Shown: one piece after another, positions 1 through 7,607 of the stretch | Layout: every line of letters starts with the position of its first letter | Position numbering within the stretch: position 1 is the first letter of the stretch | Assembly (NCBI GenBank): GCA_001794935.1 | Contig: MGLY01000079.1 | Span: 18,528 to 33,748, forward strand | Direction: 5' to 3' | DNA: 15,221 nucleotides | Origin: Chlamydiae bacterium RIFCSPHIGHO2_12_FULL_49_9 | GTDB taxonomy: Bacteria; Chlamydiota; Chlamydiia; Chlamydiales; SM23-39 | Program-made: the position numbers and the translations under genes | Notes under the pieces: generated by a model | Seen by the model: only the letters and a program-made list of their open reading frames with translations | Told to the model about the DNA's origin: nothing | Databases searched by the model: none

Positions 1-1085
1 TCGTCGCTAGCGTCCTCAGCGGCAACAGAAACTTTGAGGCGAGAATCCACAGCTCGGTGAAGGCGAATTTTCTCATGTCTCCGCCTCTTGTCATTGCCTA
101 CGCTCTTGCCGGCAGAGTCGATATCGATCTCACCAAAGAGCCCCTCGGCAAAGATCAGAAGGGACATCCGGTTTTTCTCAAAGATATCTGGCCCTCCTCC
201 CACGAGATCCACGAGACCATCCTCAAAGGGATCCAGCCCGAGATGTTTAAGACGAGATATAAACACATCCGCAAAGACAATCCGGTCTGGGATAAAATCT
301 CCGTGACAAAAGGAGCGCAATACGCCTGGGATCCAAAGAGCACCTACATCCGCAATCCGCCCTACTTCGACAACTTTGCGCTCGAACTTCCGGCTCTGCC
401 AAAACTTTCTCATCTGCATGCGCTCGCTCTTTTTGGAGACTCTGTCACGACCGATCACATTTCACCCGCGGGCTCTTTCAAAGCAAACTCTCCTGCGGGA
501 AAATACCTTCTCTCTCAAGGCATTCAAGAAGAAGATTTCAATAGCTACGGAAGCAGAAGGGGCAATCACGAGGTGATGATGCGCGGCACTTTTGGCAACG
601 TCCGGATCTTCAACAAAATGGCCGGAAAAGAAGGTGGTTTTACCCGCATGCCGGATGGAGAAATCCTTCCCATCTTCGAGGCCTGCGAAAAGTACAAAAA
701 GCAAAACATGCCTCTCATTCTCTTTGCGGGCAAAGATTATGGGATGGGGAGCTCTCGCGATTGGGCAGCGAAGGGAACCGCGCTTCTCGGCGTGAGAGCG
801 GTCGTTGCGCAAAGTTTTGAGAGGATCCACCGCAGCAACCTCATCGGCATGGGAGTGTTGCCTCTTCAGTTTGAGGATGGTGAGAGCTGGGAGACTCATG
901 GCATTACAGGCGATGAAATTTTCTCACTCACGGGCTTAGAGACGCTTAAGCCGCGGCAGACGGCTTATCTCGAGATGGGGAAGAAGAAAATCAAGCTGAC
1001 GAGCTGTCTCGACACTCCGACCGAGGTCGATTATTATAAGCATGGCGGCATATTGCCCTATGTACTCAGGCACATCCTCGCGTAA
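1..1085 (+). CDS. acnA: Aconitate hydratase (aconitase A/IRP1 type), 3' part only
   Basis: Interconverts citrate and isocitrate in the TCA cycle, using a [4Fe-4S] cluster in the cytoplasm. The reading frame is open from base 3, so the gene begins before the window; about 361 C-terminal residues are present. Visible AcnA signatures are GNRNFEARIH followed by VKANFLMSPPLVIAYALAG at the left edge, FGDSVTTDHISPAGS, YGSRRGNHEV, the swivelling-domain substrate loop AGKDYGMGSSRDWAAKG, and QSFERIHRSNLIGMG. The cluster-binding cysteines of this family lie upstream and cannot be checked here. The part seen is intact and ends at TAA. The GTG at base 57 is only an internal valine codon, not a start. A strong hairpin follows the stop. 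I am very sure of family and of membership in the AcnA rather than the AcnB branch. Confidence 0.96.
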   Translation, partial: VASVLSGNRNFEARIHSSVKANFLMSPPLVIAYALAGRVDIDLTKEPLGKDQKGHPVFLKDIWPSSHEIHETILKGIQPEMFKTRYKHIRKDNPVWDKISVTKGAQYAWDPKSTYIRNPPYFDNFALELPALPKLSHLHALALFGDSVTTDHISPAGSFKANSPAGKYLLSQGIQEEDFNSYGSRRGNHEVMMRGTFGNVRIFNKMAGKEGGFTRMPDGEILPIFEACEKYKKQNMPLILFAGKDYGMGSSRDWAAKGTALLGVRAVVAQSFERIHRSNLIGMGVLPLQFEDGESWETHGITGDEIFSLTGLETLKPRQTAYLEMGKKKIKLTSCLDTPTEVDYYKHGGILPYVLRHILA

Positions 1086-1109
1086 AAGAGCATTTTCTGC
1101 CTCAAGCCT

Positions 1110-1147
1110 ATTTTTTCGTTTAGTGCAGAGGCGCTAAACGAAAAAAT
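1110..1147. terminator. 13-bp hairpin after acnA, possible terminator
   Basis: TTTTTTCGTTTAG at 1111-1123 is perfectly complementary to 1134-1146, with a 10-base loop; A1110 and T1147 add one more pair. It sits 25 bases after the acnA stop and before the efflux operon. The U-run lies in the 5' arm and an A-run in the 3' arm, so there is no U-tract after the stem on either strand. It is therefore not a textbook intrinsic terminator, though it could stall polymerase or protect the mRNA 3' end. Confidence 0.45.
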
Positions 1148-1213
1148 GAGCCTGTTAATAAAGACCCTGTTGACCATTTAATTTTCTTCTCTTAAGAGGA
1201 AGTTGGGTGGGGT

Positions 1214-2650
1214 ATGCATAGAGCAAGTGTCTGTTCATTTCTTTTTCTCGCGTCTTGCTCTATCTCTATGTCCCGCCAAGAACAAGTAGAAAATATCCTC
1301 CCCACGCCCCCTATTGAAGTGAGCTCTCAAGACGCCCTCGACTCCCCTTATTTCGCTAAAGGCGACTGGCCTTCCGAAAACTGGTGGGAAATTTTCGGCT
1401 CAGAAGAACTTAACTCTCTTATTGTAAATGTGTTAAAACAAAATCCAACACTCCAACAAGCCCAGGCCCGCATCGAGCAGGCCAAACAAAACGCGATTAT
1501 CGTCGGCGCCAAGCTCTACCCGCTCGTCTACTTCAACGCGTCTGACAACTGGGAGTATTTGAGCAAAAATGGCCTTTACCGCGCCCTCAACCCCGACATT
1601 GGCCTGGCGAACAGCCAGATCGACTTTGGCCTCTCTTTTAGCTATGAGTTTGACTTTTGGGGCAAGTACCGCAACTTATACCGAGCAGCGCTCGGCAAAG
1701 AACAAGCGGCGATCGCCGAATTGGCTCAGGCAGAGCTCATTACGACAACATCTCTTGCACAGAGCTTCTTCGCTCTCAAAACCAATCTCGTTCGCAAAGA
1801 GCTTTTAGAAAACCTCTATCAAGTGCGGAAAAACTATTTCGATCTCCAAACTCTTCTTCTCAAAAACTCTCTTCTCTCCAAGCTGCCCCCCCTCTTGTCT
1901 GAAGAGAGAGTTTTTGAAGCGGAGCAAAAGATCTACAAGATCGATGAGGAGATCGCTTTAGAAAAACACCTCGTCAACATTTTGGCAGGGCTCGGCCCCG
2001 ACGAGTTTCTGGAGTTAAGCCCCGATCTTCCCTTCTTGCCCGAAGAACTCGCTTTGCCGAGCTCCATCTCGAGCGAGCTTCTCGTGAGACGTCCCGATCT
2101 CATGGCAGAAGTCTGGAGGATAGACGCCATTGCCAAAGAAGTGGGCGCCGCAAAAGCGGAGTATTGGCCCAACATCAACATTGCAGTCACTCCGGGATTT
2201 CAGAGCGGCTCTTGGAGCGATATTTTCTCTTGGGCAAGTAAAACGATTGGGGTCCTGCCCGGTTTAAGTCTTCCGATCTACACAGCAGGTGCGATCGGCG
2301 CAAATGTCGGCGTTAAAAAAGCGCTTTTTGACGAGGCGGTTTACAGATACAACGATCTCATCTTAAAAAGTTTTGCAGAAGTGGCTGACATGCTCGCGGT
2401 TGGCAAATCAGTTTACGCCCAAAAAGAAAAGCAAACCGAGATCGTTCAAAACGCAACTGAGCGGTATGAACTGACGCTTCTTCGGGAGCAAAAGGGATTG
2501 GACAGCGCGTTTCAAGTCTATAGCTATCTCGAAGAGCTCATTGCAAAACAGCTCGACGACGTCCAGCTTCTCTACAGCCAATACCTGGTTGCCGTCAAAT
2601 TGACAAAAGCGCTCGGCGGAGGCTATGTGTCTTGCAAGGAGACTCCATGA
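1214..2650 (+). CDS. Outer-membrane efflux lipoprotein (TolC/NodT family)
   Basis: Outer-membrane channel of a tripartite exporter; forms a trimeric beta-barrel plus a periplasmic alpha-tunnel. The 478-aa length suits the family. The N-terminus carries a lipobox LASC with Cys15 as the likely acylated residue. Helical repeats follow, with ENWWEIFGSEELNSLI early, the conserved YEFDFWGKYR near residues 145-153, and the second-repeat signature LLVRRPDLMAEVWRIDA near 290-306 followed by GAAKAEYWPNI. A G-rich stretch just before the ATG may act as ribosome site. A weak sigma70-like pair (TTGACC at 1170-1175, TAAGAG at 1193-1198, 17-base spacer) lies upstream. It is first of three coupled genes: its TGA overlaps the ATG of the adaptor gene. 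The family is certain; the substrate is unknown. Confidence 0.93.
   Translation: MHRASVCSFLFLASCSISMSRQEQVENILPTPPIEVSSQDALDSPYFAKGDWPSENWWEIFGSEELNSLIVNVLKQNPTLQQAQARIEQAKQNAIIVGAKLYPLVYFNASDNWEYLSKNGLYRALNPDIGLANSQIDFGLSFSYEFDFWGKYRNLYRAALGKEQAAIAELAQAELITTTSLAQSFFALKTNLVRKELLENLYQVRKNYFDLQTLLLKNSLLSKLPPLLSEERVFEAEQKIYKIDEEIALEKHLVNILAGLGPDEFLELSPDLPFLPEELALPSSISSELLVRRPDLMAEVWRIDAIAKEVGAAKAEYWPNINIAVTPGFQSGSWSDIFSWASKTIGVLPGLSLPIYTAGAIGANVGVKKALFDEAVYRYNDLILKSFAEVADMLAVGKSVYAQKEKQTEIVQNATERYELTLLREQKGLDSAFQVYSYLEELIAKQLDDVQLLYSQYLVAVKLTKALGGGYVSCKETP
2636..2641 (+). promoter_or_regulatory. Shine-Dalgarno deciding the emrA-like start
   Basis: AAGGAG lies 5 bases before ATG 2647, which overlaps the upstream TGA (ATGA). 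This favours 2647 over the in-frame ATG at 2632, which precedes the ribosome site and has none of its own. Confidence 0.75.
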
Positions 2651-3963
2651 AGAGAAGAGCGCTCCTCATCTCAGTAAGCGCGATTGCGATTGGCTGCATG
2701 ATCGGCATTCTTTTTTGGGCAATCTATTTCCGCTACATCGAATACACAGACGATGCGTATGTCGAGGGCAACCAAGTTTACATCACTCCCCTGCACCCGG
2801 GATTTGTTACGGCAATCCACACCGACGATACGTTTCTTGTCAACAAAGGACAGCCCATCGTCGAGCTCGATCGGACAGATTCCAAAATCGCCCTTGAAAG
2901 AGTTCAGGAACATCTCGCGCAGACGGTAAGACAAGTTTGCGAGATGTTCCATCAGGTCTTTGTCTATGAGGCAGAAATCGAATTAAAAAAAGCAGAGCTC
3001 ATTCGAGACGCTCAAGATTATCTCCACCGACACAGCGTATTTCGAGAGGGAGGCGTCTCGATTGAAGATTACGAACATGCGATTGCCGCATTGAGAGCTC
3101 AATATTCCTCTTTGGAGATGACAACCGCTCTTTATAACAGGGCGCTTGCCGCGGTTCAGGCCGTCTCGATCAGAAACCACCCGCTTGTTATCGCCGCCCA
3201 AGATCAAGTGAGAGATGCGTGGGTCAGTCTTTATCGCTGCACCCTTTATGCTCCTGTAGACGGTCTCGTCGCCCAAAGAAGGATCCAGGTCGGGATGTGG
3301 ACGCCCGCCGGCCAGCCTCTCATGAGCGTAATTCCGCTCGATCAGATCTGGGTGAATGCAAACTACAAAGAGACCCAGCTCAAATACATGAGGATCGGGC
3401 AAAAAGTGGATATTACGGCAGATCTTTGGGGCGTAGAGCACGTCTTTCATGGGACCATCGTCGGTCTTCCCGGAGGGGCGGGCAACGTGTTTTCTCTTCT
3501 TCCCCCGCAAAATCTCTCTGGCAACTGGATTAAAATCGTCCAGCGCCTCCCGGTCCGAGTCGCTCTCAGACCCGAAGAGATCCAGGCGCGCCCGCTCAGA
3601 CTTGGCCTTTCTTGCAAGGCAGTGGTGGACACGAGAGATCACTCCGGGCCGATGGTGCCGGACAGCGCTACCGGATCGCCCCAATACCTCACGAACATCT
3701 TTGAAAAAGAAGAAGAAGGAGATCGAGAAGACATCCAATCGATCATCGCTGCGAACTTGGATCCCGCTCTCTCCAATTTCTCTGAAAAGCCTCTCAGCTT
3801 AAAGGCGCGCATGATGAGTCTGCCGCCAATTTTAAAAGAGGCGTTTAAACAAGACGCGCTTCTCCAACAAAAGCTCTCTACCCAAAGAGCAAAAGAGCCC
3901 CCTCAAGAAAGAACGATTGCATCAGCCCTTTTTGAGATCCTCTATCGAGATTATCTGAAATGA
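2647..3963 (+). CDS. EmrA-like membrane-fusion (HlyD family) efflux adaptor
   Basis: Periplasmic adaptor linking the inner-membrane pump to the outer-membrane channel. In order, the 438 residues show: a single membrane anchor (about 6-28); EYTDDAYVEGNQV (32-44), a hallmark of EmrA-type adaptors; the first lipoyl half-domain (about 45-78); a helical hairpin (about 80-195); the second lipoyl half APVDGLVAQRRIQVG (202-216); and a beta-barrel region with IWVNANYKETQL (234-245). From about residue 331 there is an unusual ~108-aa C-terminal extension, acidic first (EKEEEGDRED) and then helical, which typical EmrA (about 390 aa) lacks. Start fixed by the SD at 2636-2641. Its TGA overlaps the pump's ATG, so the three proteins are probably translated in a coupled way. 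Confidence 0.93.
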   Translation: MKRRALLISVSAIAIGCMIGILFWAIYFRYIEYTDDAYVEGNQVYITPLHPGFVTAIHTDDTFLVNKGQPIVELDRTDSKIALERVQEHLAQTVRQVCEMFHQVFVYEAEIELKKAELIRDAQDYLHRHSVFREGGVSIEDYEHAIAALRAQYSSLEMTTALYNRALAAVQAVSIRNHPLVIAAQDQVRDAWVSLYRCTLYAPVDGLVAQRRIQVGMWTPAGQPLMSVIPLDQIWVNANYKETQLKYMRIGQKVDITADLWGVEHVFHGTIVGLPGGAGNVFSLLPPQNLSGNWIKIVQRLPVRVALRPEEIQARPLRLGLSCKAVVDTRDHSGPMVPDSATGSPQYLTNIFEKEEEGDREDIQSIIAANLDPALSNFSEKPLSLKARMMSLPPILKEAFKQDALLQQKLSTQRAKEPPQERTIASALFEILYRDYLK

Positions 3964-5471
3964 AAGAGGATAAATCGCCATTTTTCTTCTTTTGTCTTTT
4001 TGCGACGATCTTTCTCGCCGTCTTCTACTACACAGCGACAAATATGGCCGGCGTCTACATCGTCTCAGACCTCGGCGGAGGCAATCACATCTCGATCTAC
4101 ACAATGATCTTCTATGGCCTTGGCAACGCGCTTGGCGTTCCCCTTGCAAAACCGCTCAGCGCCCGATTCGGCCCTGCCAGAACGCTTGTCTTTTGCCTTC
4201 TCCTCTATACCCTTTTCACAACCCTTTTCTCCTCCGCTCCCACCTTTTTTGTCCTCAACGTCTACCGGCTCTTTCTGGGACTTTCATCAGGCCCCTTCTA
4301 TATTATCGTCAGCGCCCTCCTCAACGCCTACGCCCCGCCTCTTAAGAAAAGCTCCTACGTCTCGATCATGGTCACTCAATTTGCCGTCGTTCCCGTGATT
4401 GCGACGGGGATCGGCGCCTGGATGGCCTATGAGTCTCACTGGCGCTGGATCTTTTATCTCAATCAGCCGCTCTCTTTATTTCTCGCGGGTTACTTTTGGC
4501 TCGTTTTGCGCCCCGAAGATCCTCCAAGAGAAAAGATGCCCCCCTTCGACTGGATGGGTCTCACCCTTTACGCGGTCGGCGTCTCATCGATTGTTACGGC
4601 CGGCGCAATGGCGCAGCAGCTCGATTGGTTCCGCTCTCACATTTTCTCCACCCTCGTCTATATCGGTATCCCTGCTCTCATCCTTTTCGTCATCCGAGAG
4701 CTGAGACAAGAGCGCCCGCTTCTTGAGCTCAAACTTTTAAAAAGCTTCACCCTCTCTTATGCGCTCTTCAATCTCGCCTTTCTCTTTTCCGCTTATTTCG
4801 GGATGATCATTCTCATCGTCCTCTGGCTCAATATCTACGTCAACTACACGCCCATCTGGATCGCCTATCTCATGGGAATGATGGGGCTCGCCGGCATCCT
4901 CGCCTATTTTCTCTGTAAAAAGTGGATGGATTATTTCGATCCGAGAACGCCGCTTGCCCTCTCGATCCTCTTCTTCGCAGCCTCTTGTTACTACTCGATC
5001 CACTTCAATACCGAGATCGACCTCGGAAGGCTCGCTATTGCCAGGATGCTCTCAGGGGTCGGCCTCGTCTTGTTCCTCCCTCCGATTTTCCGCCTCTCGA
5101 TAAAAAGCCACGGGGAAGAAAAATCGGAAGAAGTCTTCGCGCTCTTCCAGGTCGTCCGATCCGTCGGATCGAGCTTGGGCGCCGGCCTCTACATCATCCT
5201 CTGGCAAAGAAGACAGGTCTTTTTCCATGAAAGGCTCGGAGAAAAACTCACCCGCACCTCCGAGATCACCGCCGCCTTTTTCGAAAAGGCGATCCACCGC
5301 TTTCATCTCACAAAGGAGCAGGCAGTCGCCCAGCTTGATGTGTCTTTAGAAAACCAGGCGACCTCCCTTGCGCTCAACGACGCCTTCGGCTTCATGCTCT
5401 GCGTAATGATCGCCCTCTTTCTCCTTCTTTGCCTCACTTTCTTTTTGAAACCGTTCAGTTTAAATAGTTAG
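3960..5471 (+). CDS. EmrB-like MFS drug exporter (DHA2 family, 14 TM)
   Basis: Proton-driven inner-membrane pump of the tripartite exporter. The 503 residues are almost wholly hydrophobic helices, consistent with the 14-segment DHA2 family. Visible motifs are a motif-A-like loop PLSARFGPARTLVF after TM2, YRLFLGLSSGPFYIIVSALL, and the motif-C region ATGIGAWMAYESHWRWIFYLN. The first helix reads FYYTATNMAGVYIVSDLG, where many DHA2 pumps have a D-x-T-I-V-N-V-A-L-P type motif; the acidic residue is missing. The ATG overlaps the adaptor stop and no strong ribosome site is visible, suggesting translational re-initiation. Its last 17 bases overlap the 3' end of the convergent cupin gene. Specificity cannot be inferred. 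Confidence 0.93.
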   Translation: MKEDKSPFFFFCLFATIFLAVFYYTATNMAGVYIVSDLGGGNHISIYTMIFYGLGNALGVPLAKPLSARFGPARTLVFCLLLYTLFTTLFSSAPTFFVLNVYRLFLGLSSGPFYIIVSALLNAYAPPLKKSSYVSIMVTQFAVVPVIATGIGAWMAYESHWRWIFYLNQPLSLFLAGYFWLVLRPEDPPREKMPPFDWMGLTLYAVGVSSIVTAGAMAQQLDWFRSHIFSTLVYIGIPALILFVIRELRQERPLLELKLLKSFTLSYALFNLAFLFSAYFGMIILIVLWLNIYVNYTPIWIAYLMGMMGLAGILAYFLCKKWMDYFDPRTPLALSILFFAASCYYSIHFNTEIDLGRLAIARMLSGVGLVLFLPPIFRLSIKSHGEEKSEEVFALFQVVRSVGSSLGAGLYIILWQRRQVFFHERLGEKLTRTSEITAAFFEKAIHRFHLTKEQAVAQLDVSLENQATSLALNDAFGFMLCVMIALFLLLCLTFFLKPFSLNS

Positions 5472-5976
5472 GCACCCAACCATCTTTTGTCTGAAAGACT
5501 CTAAGGGCTGTTATGGTTTGTTTGTCTGTTAAAGCAAAGCTATGGACGGTGTCGCTCGGGATCACCAATAAGCTCCCCCTTTGCACGAAGGTAGGATATT
5601 GAGCGCCTTTGTCCCGAATCGTAAAAAGACCTTCACCTTCCAGAATAAGGCGGATCTCAGGTTCGTTGTGCGTGTGAGGTTTGGCAAACAAAGCCTTTTT
5701 CTCTTCCCACTCGGGCGTTTGAGGAGAAAGACAAACAATGTCAAATTTCCCCTGGGGCCCTCGAAATGTATTGAGCCTATCCATTTTCTCTTGGCCGACC
5801 ACCCGCTCGATGAAATCGAAAGGAGGACTCTTTAGATCAATGCCTTGAAGATCGATATGTCCCAAATCCCAAAATTCATGGCCAACACCTAGAAGCTGAA
5901 GACCAAAGGGTACGAAGACTTCAGGCTGTCTATGAATAGGGAAGATCAATTGGTGATAAACTGCAGCTACACTCAT
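5455..5976 (-). CDS. mtnD: Acireductone dioxygenase-like cupin
   Basis: 173-aa cupin. The metal ligand pattern is that of acireductone dioxygenase: H101 and H103 in PHTHNEPEIR, E107, and H145 in VIPSDTVHSF; the ending ALRVFQTKDGWVPNY also fits. Length and ligand spacing match the family (about 180 aa). ARD oxidises acireductone in the methionine salvage pathway, giving the keto-acid precursor of methionine with Fe(II), or an off-pathway product with Ni(II). No other salvage genes are present. Start chosen at ATG 5976, with AGGAGA eight bases upstream. That site sits in a hairpin (see 5982-6003). It lies 50 bases after an RlmK-like gene on the same strand. The family is likely; physiological role as true MtnD is less sure. 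Confidence 0.82.
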   Translation of the reverse strand: MSVAAVYHQLIFPIHRQPEVFVPFGLQLLGVGHEFWDLGHIDLQGIDLKSPPFDFIERVVGQEKMDRLNTFRGPQGKFDIVCLSPQTPEWEEKKALFAKPHTHNEPEIRLILEGEGLFTIRDKGAQYPTFVQRGSLLVIPSDTVHSFALTDKQTITALRVFQTKDGWVPNYLN

Positions 5977-5981
5977 TTTTG

Positions 5982-6003
5982 TTCTCCTAAAATGAAAGGA
6001 GAA
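5982..6003 (-). promoter_or_regulatory. Hairpin covering the cupin gene's Shine-Dalgarno
   Basis: On the minus-strand transcript TTCTCCT (6003-5997) pairs perfectly over 7 bp with AGGAGAA (5988-5982), with an 8-base loop. AGGAGA is the ribosome site of the ARD-like gene, so the structure could limit its translation. There is no following U-tract, so it is not an intrinsic terminator. Confidence 0.5.
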
Positions 6004-6026
6004 GAAGACTACAAAATGTTAATATT

Positions 6027-6992
6027 TTATTTCAACTGGGAGATTCTCCAGCACTTGTGGATTTTCGGATCGTGGAAGTCGATCGGAAGCGTTTTACTCG
6101 ACACATCGAGAATCTCACATTCCGGAAATTCCGATTCATCGAACGAAAAACGCCTCGAATTGGTGCTGAAGTAGATCACGCCGTTTGGCAAAAGAAGCTC
6201 GAGCGCCTTTTTTAGTAAGAAGATGTAATCGAGCTGAATGTCGAACATCTGATCCATTTTTTTCGACCTGGAAATCGTCGGAGGATCGATGATGATGATG
6301 TCGTATTTCTCTCTCTCTTCCTCGAGGAATTTTAAGCAGTCGGCCCGAACAATCGGATTGTTTTTTGTAGATAGTCCATTGAGAGTGAAGTTTCTCCGTC
6401 CCCAATCAGTATAGGTGTTCGACATATCGACGCTTTTTGTAAAAATAGCGCCCGCTGCCGCCGCATGCACGCTAAATGAGCAAGTATAGGCGAAGAGATT
6501 GAGCGCCCTTTTGCCCTTGGAGATCGAGGCGATGTACTTCCTCGTTTCTCTATGATCTAAAAAAAGCCCTGTGTCGAGATAGTCGGTGAGGTTAATCCAG
6601 AATTTGACCCCATATTCCACAACCGGAAAGAACTCTTTTTCATCGCCTGCTTTCTCATATTGCTGGGTTTTGGCCCTTCGGATTCTCGAGCGCCAAAAGA
6701 TGAGCTCGGGCTCTACTCCAAAAAGGGTTTTTAGAGCCCCAAAAGTCTCTCGGACGAGCTCCTCGGAAGGCTCCGGGTTGTCTCTATCTTTTGAAAAGTT
6801 CTGCACGCAAAATCTGCCTGCATAAAAATCGATCGCCAGCGGATACTTGCCGATTTCCCGATCGTAGATCCGAAAGCAGTTCGTCTCGGTCCTTTTGGCC
6901 CATTTTCTCACGTGCCGGTAGTTCTTCCGGATCCGGTTTTGTAAAGAAGAGCCTTTGTCCTCTCCATCCAAGATATTGGGCAGTTCGTTCAT
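6027..6992 (-). CDS. RlmK-like class I SAM methyltransferase (rRNA type)
   Basis: 321-aa methyltransferase resembling the C-terminal half of RlmKL (YcbY), which makes m7G2069 in 23S rRNA. Evidence: the RlmK-type N-terminus NRIRKNYRHVRKWAKR (19-34) and CFRIYDREIGKYPLAIDFY (39-57); TGLFLDHRETRKYI (141-154); SAM motif I LNLFAYTCSFSVHAAAAGA (164-182); the acidic motif II SVDMSNTYTDWGRRNF (187-202); and catalytic motif IV DIIIIDPPTISRSKKM (231-246). The RlmL half with a THUMP domain is absent, so it is a stand-alone enzyme. I chose ATG 6992 (MNELPN) because homologous sequence starts soon after it; an in-frame start 28 codons upstream would overlap the divergent gene at 7057. Followed by the cupin gene on the same strand. 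Confidence 0.87.
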   Translation of the reverse strand: MNELPNILDGEDKGSSLQNRIRKNYRHVRKWAKRTETNCFRIYDREIGKYPLAIDFYAGRFCVQNFSKDRDNPEPSEELVRETFGALKTLFGVEPELIFWRSRIRRAKTQQYEKAGDEKEFFPVVEYGVKFWINLTDYLDTGLFLDHRETRKYIASISKGKRALNLFAYTCSFSVHAAAAGAIFTKSVDMSNTYTDWGRRNFTLNGLSTKNNPIVRADCLKFLEEEREKYDIIIIDPPTISRSKKMDQMFDIQLDYIFLLKKALELLLPNGVIYFSTNSRRFSFDESEFPECEILDVSSKTLPIDFHDPKIHKCWRISQLK

Positions 6993-7056
6993 GGCGCCTA
7001 TTTTAAAGAAAAAAAGAGATTGCTCCCATCCAAAACTTTCTTTTAAACTGGCCCCC

Positions 7057-7455
7057 ATGAAACTGGTTGAACTCATCTATCTGGCGTGTCCCTTTAGGCA
7101 CGCGGATCCCAAAATCCAGGCGGAGCGCTGCGCAGCCGCACACAGAGCTGCGGCTCAGCTCTTTAATGAGGGGCGCCACGTCTTTTCTCCCCTCACTCAC
7201 AATGAACTCTTGATCGAGATGCTCCCGCACGTTCCCGGAGAACACTGGATGCAGTTTGATCTGGCGATCCTGGCTCACTGCAAATACCTTTACGTCCTGA
7301 AGGTGGATGGCTGGGAACAGTCCAAGGGCGTGCAGAGGGAAATCACATTTGCCAAAGAGAGGGGGATCCAGATTGAAATGATTGAGCCAAGCGAATTTGA
7401 CAAAGCCCACCCAAATCTGTTAACCAGCGGATTGAATCACAGGAGGAATAGATGA
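7057..7455 (+). CDS. DUF1937 protein, nucleoside deoxyribosyltransferase-like fold
   Basis: 132 aa. It matches the DUF1937 pattern: IYLACPFRH (7-15), a helix with AHRAAAQLFNEG, HVFSPLTHNE (41-50), WMQFDLAILAHC (64-75), LYVLKVDGWEQSKGVQREI (78-96) and a final GIQIEMIEP strand. Proteins of this type resemble nucleoside 2-deoxyribosyltransferases and are often found in phages and accessory regions; the true substrate is not established. Start is ATG 7057: it is the first residue before the conserved strand, and earlier in-frame codons would overlap the divergent methyltransferase gene. No Shine-Dalgarno is visible before it. The TGA overlaps the ATG of the 51-aa gene (ATGA). A good ribosome site, AGGAGG at 7441-7446, lies inside its 3' end and serves the next gene. 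Confidence 0.82.
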   Translation: MKLVELIYLACPFRHADPKIQAERCAAAHRAAAQLFNEGRHVFSPLTHNELLIEMLPHVPGEHWMQFDLAILAHCKYLYVLKVDGWEQSKGVQREITFAKERGIQIEMIEPSEFDKAHPNLLTSGLNHRRNR

Positions 7456-7607
7456 TCCGCAAGCTCCCCTCAGGCGGCTACCGCCTCTACTCCCGCAAGA
7501 TCAATCCCAAAACCGGCAAAAGAAGGAATCTGGGCACTTTTTCCACAAAAGAGGCTGCCGTCAAGCACGAGCGGCAGATCCAGTTCTTTAAAAGACAGGG
7601 CGGATGA
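7452..7607 (+). CDS. 51-aa basic protein, integrase-arm-like
   Basis: Short gene sandwiched between two ATGA overlaps, with AGGAGG six bases... upstream core at 7441-7446 and ATG 7452. The product is very basic. It reads as a three-stranded segment (KLPSGGYRLYSRK, then TGKRRNLGTFSTKEAAVKHE) followed by a helix ending KRQGG. The pattern G-G-Y-R-L-Y-S-R...N-L-G-T-F-S-T-K-E-A-A resembles the N-terminal arm-binding (AP2-like) domain of tyrosine integrases, a DNA- or RNA-binding fold, here free-standing. The excellent ribosome site, both start and stop overlaps and intact frame make it a real gene. Nucleic-acid binding is my inference from charge and pattern. It may regulate, or assemble with, its two neighbours. 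Confidence 0.72.
   Translation: MIRKLPSGGYRLYSRKINPKTGKRRNLGTFSTKEAAVKHERQIQFFKRQGG

Noticed and set aside
462..899. 145-codon minus-strand open frame inside acnA
   Set aside because: acnA is unmistakable on the + strand; the antisense product matches nothing.
2983..3738. 251-codon open frame on the minus strand
   Set aside because: It lies wholly inside the efflux-adaptor gene, whose domains are clear; the antisense protein has no recognisable domain.
5455..5471. 17-bp overlap of the pump and cupin genes as a sign of error
   Set aside because: Both frames are intact and end with proper family C-termini; tail-to-tail overlap is common in compact genomes.
6993..7076. Longer RlmK-like start at 7076
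   Set aside because: It would overlap the divergent DUF1937 gene and adds residues unlike the family.
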